A stretch of DNA of 12,094 nt from Phycisphaerae bacterium (GTDB lineage: Bacteria > Planctomycetota > Phycisphaerae > UBA1845 > UTPLA1): positions 1-12,094 of the forward strand of contig JAJDEC010000021.1 of assembly GCA_029259995.1 (NCBI GenBank), written 5' to 3'. Shown here piece by piece: positions 7,511-12,094 of this stretch (within the stretch, counting starts at the first letter, position 1; every line of letters starts with the position of its first letter). The notes beneath the pieces are model-generated. The model did no database searches. It was given only the letters and a program-made list of their open reading frames with translations, and was not told where the DNA came from. The translations under genes were made by a program, and so were the position numbers.

Positions 7511-8542
7511 TCAGTCGATTCCTTTTTCCGCAAGCCATCGTTCGGCGTCGATCGCCGCTTTGCAGCCCATGCCCGCAGCGGTAATCGCCTGCCGATAGAC
7601 GTGGTCCGAGACATCACCTGCCGCGAAAACGCCATCCACATTGGTCGTGGATCGATAGGTGTCGGCAAGTTTGATGTAGCCGGCGTCGTCCAGGTCGAGT
7701 TGACCCTTCAGAAATCCCGTAATCGGCGTGTGACCGATCGCGACGAACAGGCCTCCCAACGACAATTCACTTTCATCACCGGAAACAGTGTCTTTCAGGC
7801 GGACGCCGGAAATGACATCGTCCCCAAGAACGTCGACGACGGACTTGTTCCAGAGGATTTCAATTTTCTTATTGTTGAGTGCTCGATCCTGCATGATCTT
7901 GCTCGCGCGAAGCTGATCGCGACGATGGATCAGGTAGACCTTGCTGGCAAACTTGGTGAGATACGTCGCCTCTTCAACGGCAGAATCGCCGCCGCCGACA
8001 ACGGCGAGTTCCTTGTCGCGGAACAACGGAAGCGCCCCGTCGCAGACCGCGCAAGCGCTCACGCCCCCGCCGGACTGGGCCAGCCTTTGTTCGTTCTCGA
8101 GGCCGATCCAGTTGGCTTTGGCGCCCGTCGCGATAATGACGGCGTGCGCCATGATTTCAAAGCCCGCATCGCCAACGACGCGAAAAGGTTGCTGCCCGAG
8201 ATCGACCGATTCGACATTCTGAAAGCTCGCAGACCACAGTGGCGTATCGCCGCTCAATTCCTCTTTCGACTTGACGCCGTTCGTCGTCACGACGCGCGTG
8301 CCGTATCGAAGGGCCTGACGCATGAAGAGCTGCATCATGTCGGGGCCCGTCACGCCGTCCGGAAAGCCCGGATAATTCTCGACATCCGTCGTGAGCATCA
8401 ATTGACCGCCGGGAAGAAGATCACTGCCTGCGGCCTTTCCGGGGAACACGAGCGGATCCAGATTCGCGCGCGCCGCATATATCGCGGCCGTCCAGCCGGC
8501 CGGGCCGGATCCGACGATGACTACCTTTTCCGCTTCCGCCAT
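7511..8542 (-). CDS. trxB: Thioredoxin reductase (NADPH, FAD)
   Basis: A cytosolic flavoenzyme that passes electrons from NADPH through FAD to thioredoxin. At 343 residues it is slightly longer than the usual 310-325. Visible motifs, in order, are GSGPAG for FAD (11-16), PGGQLMLTTDVENYPGF (44-60), the redox pair CAVC (C164, C167, followed by DG), GGGDSA for NADPH (183-188), HRRDQLRAS (206-214, the NADPH-type motif) and the C-terminal FAD motif GDVSD (309-313) followed by RQAITAAGMGCKAA. The active site reads CAVC where CATC is most common. GAAAGG at 8549-8554 lies 6 nt before the ATG. No thioredoxin gene is adjacent. The gene is convergent with the giant protease and divergent from the acyltransferase operon, so it is probably transcribed alone. 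Identification is firm. Confidence 0.97.
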   Translation of the reverse strand: MAEAEKVVIVGSGPAGWTAAIYAARANLDPLVFPGKAAGSDLLPGGQLMLTTDVENYPGFPDGVTGPDMMQLFMRQALRYGTRVVTTNGVKSKEELSGDTPLWSASFQNVESVDLGQQPFRVVGDAGFEIMAHAVIIATGAKANWIGLENEQRLAQSGGGVSACAVCDGALPLFRDKELAVVGGGDSAVEEATYLTKFASKVYLIHRRDQLRASKIMQDRALNNKKIEILWNKSVVDVLGDDVISGVRLKDTVSGDESELSLGGLFVAIGHTPITGFLKGQLDLDDAGYIKLADTYRSTTNVDGVFAAGDVSDHVYRQAITAAGMGCKAAIDAERWLAEKGID

Positions 8543-8600
8543 GTTGCACCTTTCGTGAATGTCCGCCGCCAGGCGACGATGTCTGCAAATCGACCCGGCA

Positions 8601-8629
8601 TGATAGGCGCGTGGATTGACAGCGTCGAC
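8601..8629 (-). promoter_or_regulatory. Candidate trxB promoter
   Basis: Read on the minus strand, TCGACG (8629-8624) is followed after 17 nt by TATCAT (8606-8601). These match the sigma70 consensus at 4 of 6 and 5 of 6 positions. The predicted start point would give a leader of about 50 nt before the trxB ATG. This is a pattern match only. Confidence 0.4.
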
Positions 8630-8687
8630 CGGAACCGAAGGCCCGGGCGCGCCTGGACGTCGCCAACTCCCGAAAGATCGGCCGCCT

Positions 8688-8716
8688 TTGTGGCATTCGC
8701 AAGATCGGCCTAGATT
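8688..8716 (+). promoter_or_regulatory. Weak candidate promoter for the acyltransferase operon
   Basis: TTGTGG (8688-8693) and TAGATT (8711-8716) are separated by 17 nt, matching 3 of 6 and 4 of 6 consensus positions. Transcription would start at or very near the ATG at 8725. No Shine-Dalgarno sequence is visible there, so a leaderless mRNA is possible. Evidence is thin. Confidence 0.25.
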
Positions 8717-8724
8717 ACGTCACA

Positions 8725-9723
8725 ATGTCTTCATTGCGCCAATTGCGTCGCCGCTGCACGTCGGGAATCGTCCATGGCGCCGTCTCTCTCGCCCCATTCG
8801 CGCCCGATTTCGCACTCAGTCTGGCGGAGCGCGTCCTCGGAGCGTGCGGGCCTCATGCACCGAAGCTCGCGGCGATCGTCAGGAAAAACATGATCGCGAC
8901 GAAAGTGTTTACGCCCGACGTCTATCGAAGGCATTTCAACAATGTCGCTCGTCACCTGACGAACGGACTTCGGATTCTCTCGAATCGCGACAATCCCGGC
9001 AGGATTCGAGAACTCGCCGCGCGAGACATCGATCTCGACGATTCGATTCAATCCGGCCAGGGCGATATCGAGCGCGACGGCGGCGGCCTGATCGCACCGG
9101 CACATTGCGTGAATTATCTGATTTCACTGGTCCGCCTCAACCAGTCGATGCCCGTCTCGATCTACCTGCGCTGGTCGAAAGACGCCCGAAAAGTGGAACT
9201 CAAGCGCCGCTGGTGTCAGGCTGCGGGATTGGACGTGATCATTGAGCCGTCGAAATTGACAAATCCGGCCGCTCGCGCCGAACTCATCATTGAAGCCATC
9301 CGAGCCGGCCGGACCGTCGCCATTACGCCGGATCTGGCTCAGCGCGCGTCCGAGGGCGTTCCCGTCCACCTGTTGGGTCGCACGGCCTATCTGCCATCGG
9401 GCCCAGCCTCGCTGGCGATGCTTGCCGAAGTGCCGATGCGCCCCCTCTTTGCGCGGCGTGACGGCAATCGTCAGGTTCTATATTTCGCGAATCCGATTAG
9501 AGTCCAGCGGCTGCCGAGAAGCGACGGAGGCCGGACCGAAAGCGTCCGCCGTGCGATGCAGGCATGGACCGACGGATTTGAGAAGTTCATTCGCGATTGT
9601 CCCGATCAGTGGTTTCTCTGGGGCGACAATCGATGGACACGTGCGATACAGGGAGATCCCGCCTATTCCACGCCGATTGACGAATCAACCAATGCAATGG
9701 ATCGCGAAGCGATCAGACGCTGA
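8725..9723 (+). CDS. LpxL/HtrB-like acyltransferase, active-site variant
   Basis: A 332-residue protein resembling the lipid A late acyltransferase family (LpxL/HtrB), which transfers acyl chains to lipid A precursors at the inner membrane. Matching parts are the N-terminal layout with RKNM (53-56), the catalytic-His region GGGLIAPAHCVNYL (119-132, H127), TPDLAQRASEGVPVHLLGRTAYLPSGPASLAMLAEVP (201-237) and the closing PDQWFLWGDNRWTR (293-306), which corresponds to PEQWxWxHxRW. The family normally has HxxxxE or HxxxxD; here the position five after H127 is L132, so the acidic partner is missing. The protein may therefore use another residue, have changed substrate, or be inactive. No N-terminal signal peptide is obvious. 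The start lacks a clear ribosome binding site. The stop is 3 nt before the next gene, so the two are probably co-translated. Fold assignment is good, substrate is unknown. Confidence 0.8.
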   Translation: MSSLRQLRRRCTSGIVHGAVSLAPFAPDFALSLAERVLGACGPHAPKLAAIVRKNMIATKVFTPDVYRRHFNNVARHLTNGLRILSNRDNPGRIRELAARDIDLDDSIQSGQGDIERDGGGLIAPAHCVNYLISLVRLNQSMPVSIYLRWSKDARKVELKRRWCQAAGLDVIIEPSKLTNPAARAELIIEAIRAGRTVAITPDLAQRASEGVPVHLLGRTAYLPSGPASLAMLAEVPMRPLFARRDGNRQVLYFANPIRVQRLPRSDGGRTESVRRAMQAWTDGFEKFIRDCPDQWFLWGDNRWTRAIQGDPAYSTPIDESTNAMDREAIRR

Positions 9724-9726
9724 CGC

Positions 9727-10521
9727 ATGATCGCCCTTTCGTTTCTGCTTGCGATTCCCGTTGTGATGTGGCTGGCCCAGGCGGCCATGCTGCGATTCCA
9801 CCAATTGCCCTTGAGATGGCAACTGTCGAGCAAGGATGCCCCGCGTTCGGTTCGAATTGTCGGCCGGATCGTCACGCAATCCGCATTGCTTGCAGTCATC
9901 CTCGTCTACCCCTGGGTAATTGGCGATTCGATTTCAGCTCACTACGGGGCATTGTTCCCACGGGACGCGACCTTTGTTCATGCCGTTCAGGGGGCCCTGT
10001 TGGCGACACTGATCCTCGTCGGCCTCCTGATCATCTGGCTGGCGTTCGAACGAATCGACATCGATGTCCGCCAGTCAAGACGGCGCTGGATTCGACGACT
10101 CATACTCCTGGTTCCGTCCGCGATTTTCGGTGCCGTTGTTGAGGAATGTGTCTTCCGCGGCACGCTCCAGTACGACTTGGCGCGATCGGGCGCTTCGCCG
10201 GGGCTGGCGATTGCGATCACGAGCATCGTTTTCGCCGCAGCCCATTACGTCCGCAGCGTCAAGCGCAGATGGACCATATTCGGACATCTGGCACTGGGCA
10301 TTCTGCTCTCCACTTCGTTTGCGACGACACAGAATCTGTGGCTTGCGACGGGTATCCACGCCGGCGGGATATTCGTCATCCTCGGGGCACGACCGTTTAT
10401 CCGGTACAAGGGCCCGGCGTGGCTCACAGGGGCGAGCATCTTTCCGTTCGCCGGCATCCCCGGAATCGTCGGCCTGGCTATTCTCACGACAATTGTCCTC
10501 ACAAGGTATTCAAACCCATGA
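9727..10521 (+). CDS. CPBP family intramembrane metalloprotease (CAAX/Abi type)
   Basis: A 264-residue multi-pass membrane protein of the CPBP (CAAX protease and bacteriocin-processing) family of intramembrane glutamic/metallo-proteases. The motifs are EECVFRG (E139, E140, R144: EExxxR) and FAAAH (F169, H173: FxxxH). A third conserved His is probably H211 in GIHAGG, but the Asn that usually follows as HxxxN is replaced by I215. Hydrophobic helices lie near 3-20, 51-66, 88-106, 124-140, 157-174, 184-200, 205-220 and 235-259. Family members in bacteria act in bacteriocin immunity, peptide processing or unknown roles. The ATG is 3 nt after the acyltransferase stop, and the end overlaps the next start by ATGA, so it is the middle gene of a three-gene operon. 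A link to envelope lipid or protein maturation is inferred from context only. Confidence 0.88.
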   Translation: MIALSFLLAIPVVMWLAQAAMLRFHQLPLRWQLSSKDAPRSVRIVGRIVTQSALLAVILVYPWVIGDSISAHYGALFPRDATFVHAVQGALLATLILVGLLIIWLAFERIDIDVRQSRRRWIRRLILLVPSAIFGAVVEECVFRGTLQYDLARSGASPGLAIAITSIVFAAAHYVRSVKRRWTIFGHLALGILLSTSFATTQNLWLATGIHAGGIFVILGARPFIRYKGPAWLTGASIFPFAGIPGIVGLAILTTIVLTRYSNP

Positions 10522-10973
10522 ATCAGGAATCAAACGGTTCTTTGCAACTGCGGTATGCCGTTCGAGGTCCACTCTGTGCCGAGGAACGGAAACTTCTCCA
10601 GGCCTATGTTTCCCGAATGCCCGAACTCGATGTCGACTGGTTTGATGCCCGTGATGACGAAGAGCTCGGGCTTGCGCTTGTCACGGGTCGATACCGAGGG
10701 TGCATTTTCGCGGATGCGGCGGCGGCGACGGACGCGGCCATCGCCGGCAATATCAAATTCGAGTCGATGGAAAAGCGTGGGCTTGAATTGCGGCTCGCCG
10801 TCGAGTCCCCGTCAGTAACATCGCCGCAAGCGTCGTTGGATTCGCTGATCACGACCGAAAATGTGGCCCGTCGCCGACGAATCGCCAAGTCTCGACGGCA
10901 AACCATTGCTGCGGCAGTACTTAGTGCCGCATTCCTGGCCGGCGCCTTCGGATTGTTCTCAATCCGGTATTGA
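10518..10973 (+). CDS. Small protein with C-terminal membrane anchor
   Basis: A 151-residue protein I do not recognise. The start at 10518 is chosen because its ATG overlaps the CPBP stop (ATGA); the same frame is open further upstream, but that part is antisense-like, Arg-rich and inside the CPBP gene. Residues 1-100 alternate predicted strands and helices (LQLRYAVRG, CAEERKLLQAYVSRM, LDVDWFDA, GRYRGCIFADA), suggesting a small alpha/beta cytosolic domain. A basic stretch RRRRIAKSRR (118-127) then leads into one hydrophobic helix (129-148) that ends only three residues before the stop. This is a tail-anchored layout with the N-terminal domain probably in the cytoplasm. As third gene of the operon it may be a partner of the CPBP protease or of the acyltransferase (inference). 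Confidence 0.75.
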   Translation: MNQESNGSLQLRYAVRGPLCAEERKLLQAYVSRMPELDVDWFDARDDEELGLALVTGRYRGCIFADAAAATDAAIAGNIKFESMEKRGLELRLAVESPSVTSPQASLDSLITTENVARRRRIAKSRRQTIAAAVLSAAFLAGAFGLFSIRY

Positions 10974-11174
10974 TGGCTCTGTCCTGATCGCAGGTCGTCC
11001 ACAGCGAGCATTTCCAACGACGCCCAAGGGCACCAAGGGCCCCTTTCCCTCGGCCCGCGGATGCGCCATGCGATCTGGAATGGGGCATCGCACCGCGAAC
11101 AAAGCGGGATTTGGGCACCACCGATTGATCCACGGCCGGACACTGACATTTCCCCATTATCAGTGCTGGTTTCC

Positions 11175-11203
11175 TTGAACCGCGCCATTCGTTGTGGTAC
11201 GTT
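11175..11203 (+). promoter_or_regulatory. Candidate promoter for the CUB protein gene
   Basis: TTGAAC (11175-11180) and TACGTT (11198-11203) are separated by 17 nt, with 4 of 6 and 3 of 6 consensus matches; the key T, A and final T of the -10 are kept. It would produce a leader of about 230 nt containing the hairpins that follow. Confidence 0.35.
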
Positions 11204-11227
11204 CAAAGGCACTGGGAAGAAGATACC

Positions 11228-11293
11228 GGAGCGAGTTCTCGCTCCAAATGCCCCATTTTCGGGGACTTGCCGACGCGTCTCAAGCGTGCCGGC
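11228..11293 (+). promoter_or_regulatory. Three consecutive hairpins in the 5' leader
   Basis: Three inverted repeats occur in a row. GGAGCGAG/CTCGCTCC has arms 11228-11235 and 11238-11245. CCCC/GGGG has arms 11251-11254 and 11261-11264. GCCGACGC (11269-11276) pairs with GCGT (11284-11287) and CGGC (11290-11293) with a 2-nt bulge. None is followed by a T-run. The cluster lies about 25 nt after the candidate promoter and 150 nt before the CUB protein start. I recognise no known riboswitch class. It could be a regulatory or mRNA-stabilising leader. Confidence 0.4.
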
Positions 11294-11428
11294 GAGCTGC
11301 AGGGAAGGGTTGTGAGCCGCATTTCTACGCGCTTACCACATGTTGTCAGTACGTGATGCCAACGGCAGCGTCGATTGGTTCGGCGTATCTGCTGTGCTTT
11401 CACATGACGTTTCTTTAACGGTCCGATT

Positions 11429-11437
11429 AGGAGGAGG
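11429..11437 (+). promoter_or_regulatory. Strong Shine-Dalgarno site that fixes the CUB protein start
   Basis: AGGAGGAGG ends 6 nt before the ATG at 11444. It decides for that start over the in-frame ATG at 11486, which has no such site, and so gives the signal peptide a 20-residue n-region. Confidence 0.85.
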
Positions 11438-11443
11438 TTCTGC

Positions 11444-12094
11444 ATGTTTAGGAAGAGTATTAGTTGCTACTGTACGAGTGCACGGATGGGTACCGTGCGC
11501 ACAATTTCAACGGCGGCGATCGCTGCTGTTGCCATGCTGGCGTTCGCCGGCACCGCCGAAGCCCAGACGTATTTGATGGATAACACGCCCGAGACGACCT
11601 GCACGGGCACGTTTTTTGATTCCGGCGGCGCGGCAGGTGCATACACCAACAGCGAGGCATTCATCAAGACGTTTACGCCGGACGTCGTTGGAGACAAACT
11701 GGTCTTCAATTTCACAACTTTTACGGTCGAAAACAACTTTGACTTCCTCACTATCTACGACGGCAATTCGACCGGCGCTCCTGTGATCGGAATATTCACC
11801 GGCCCGACAGCGCCCGGCATTGTCGCCTCTAGCGCCGTCGACGGCAGCCTGACGTTTGAATTCACGTCGGACACGTCCGTCGCACAGGCCGGCTGGGAAG
11901 CGACGATTTCCTGCTTCACGCCCAGCGCCGGTGGCGCCTGCTGTCTTAACAACGGCACCTGCGCTCCGGCGACGGACGCCTCGGACTGTGTTGATGTTCA
12001 GGGCGGCACCTATCAGGGCGACGGTTCGGACTGTGCGTTCGTGAGCTGTCCGCAGCCTTGCACAACATGCAATACGCCGACGGCCCTTCCGTAT
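11444..12094 (+). CDS. Secreted CUB-domain protein, Cys-rich, 3' end missing
   Basis: The frame is open for 217 codons and runs off the window end. A signal peptide with hydrophobic core STAAIAAVAMLAFAG ends at AEA|QT (residue 40). Residues 53-157 form a CUB domain: C53 with GTFFDSGG, then AYTNSE, KLVFNFTTFTVE, FDFLTIYDG (99-107), GSLTFEFTSD and GWEATISC ending at C157. CUB domains are extracellular beta-sandwich binding modules, often calcium-dependent, best known from animals. A Cys-rich module follows: GACCLNNGTC (164-173), a DCVDVQGGTYQGDGSDC segment (181-197) and VSC (200-202). I know this module from large secreted proteins of Planctomycetota. The role is probably extracellular binding or surface display; the ligand and the rest of the protein are unknown. 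The gene has a strong ribosome binding site and a long leader, and is separate from the upstream operon. Confidence 0.82.
   Translation, partial: MFRKSISCYCTSARMGTVRTISTAAIAAVAMLAFAGTAEAQTYLMDNTPETTCTGTFFDSGGAAGAYTNSEAFIKTFTPDVVGDKLVFNFTTFTVENNFDFLTIYDGNSTGAPVIGIFTGPTAPGIVASSAVDGSLTFEFTSDTSVAQAGWEATISCFTPSAGGACCLNNGTCAPATDASDCVDVQGGTYQGDGSDCAFVSCPQPCTTCNTPTALPY

Larger units (their letters stand above)
10974..11443. other. Non-coding region with possible structured leader
   Basis: In the first 200 bases I see no convincing gene, promoter or T-run terminator. From 11175 on there is a candidate promoter, three consecutive hairpins and the ribosome binding site of the CUB protein gene. The short frames here have no recognisable content. 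Confidence 0.55.

Noticed and set aside
8617..8622. Perfect TTGACA on the plus strand between trxB and the acyltransferase gene
   Set aside because: No -10-like sequence lies 16-18 nt downstream.
7481..8713. 410-codon open frame on the plus strand opposite trxB
   Set aside because: It lies antisense to a firmly identified gene, starts inside the terminator flank, and has no recognisable domain; it is a by-product of the codon bias of trxB.
10146..10973. Longer version of the tail-anchored protein starting inside the CPBP gene
   Set aside because: The extra 124 residues overlap the CPBP gene and look like out-of-frame sequence; the ATGA overlap at 10518 is the natural start.
10604..11212. 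Minus-strand frame with CSRCDAPFQ and WCPW, resembling a zinc ribbon
   Set aside because: Only three of the four expected cysteines are present, most of the frame is antisense to the tail-anchored protein gene, and there is no ribosome binding site.
11209..11310. GGCACTGGGAAG, similar to part of a cobalamin riboswitch
   Set aside because: The B12 box and the surrounding helices are missing; the gene downstream has no link to cobalamin.

Overview
The window looks like a piece of a high-GC, Gram-negative-type bacterial chromosome, most likely from the Planctomycetota (perhaps Phycisphaerae-like). The taxonomic call is inference. It rests on very large secreted proteins built from M6-protease, PKD and thrombospondin type 3 modules, on a secreted CUB-domain protein with a Cys-rich GACCL...GTC...GGTYQGDG motif, and on an LpxL-type acyltransferase, which fits an outer membrane. 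No mobile elements, CRISPR arrays, tRNA or rRNA genes were seen.

Layout. Positions 3-422 hold the C-terminal end of a B12-binding-type radical SAM protein whose start lies outside the window. Positions 423-947 are non-coding, with a candidate promoter near 512-541 and a 9-bp inverted repeat at 787-815. A 2150-residue secreted metalloprotease of the M6 (immune inhibitor A-like) type fills 948-7400 and ends in a Ca-binding TSP3 array and a Cys/hydrophobic/poly-Arg tail. A strong bidirectional terminator at 7428-7472 separates it from a convergent thioredoxin reductase gene (trxB, 7511-8542, minus strand).

Divergent from trxB is a tightly packed three-gene unit on the plus strand. It encodes an LpxL/HtrB-like acyltransferase (8725-9723), a CPBP/CAAX-type intramembrane metalloprotease (9727-10521) and a small protein with one C-terminal membrane helix (10518-10973). 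The spacings are 3 nt and an ATGA overlap, so the three are probably translated together and act at the cell envelope. Positions 10974-11443 are non-coding. They carry a candidate promoter and three consecutive hairpins that could form a structured leader for the last gene, a secreted CUB-domain protein (11444 to the window end, incomplete).

The best candidates for something undescribed are: the M6 protease, with about 1050 residues between its N-terminal module and its zinc motif and with an extra residue inside that motif; the acyltransferase/CPBP/tail-anchored operon, whose acyltransferase lacks the usual acidic partner of the catalytic His; and the triple-hairpin leader. Only family-level functions can be given; the substrates of the protease, acyltransferase and CPBP protein are unknown.
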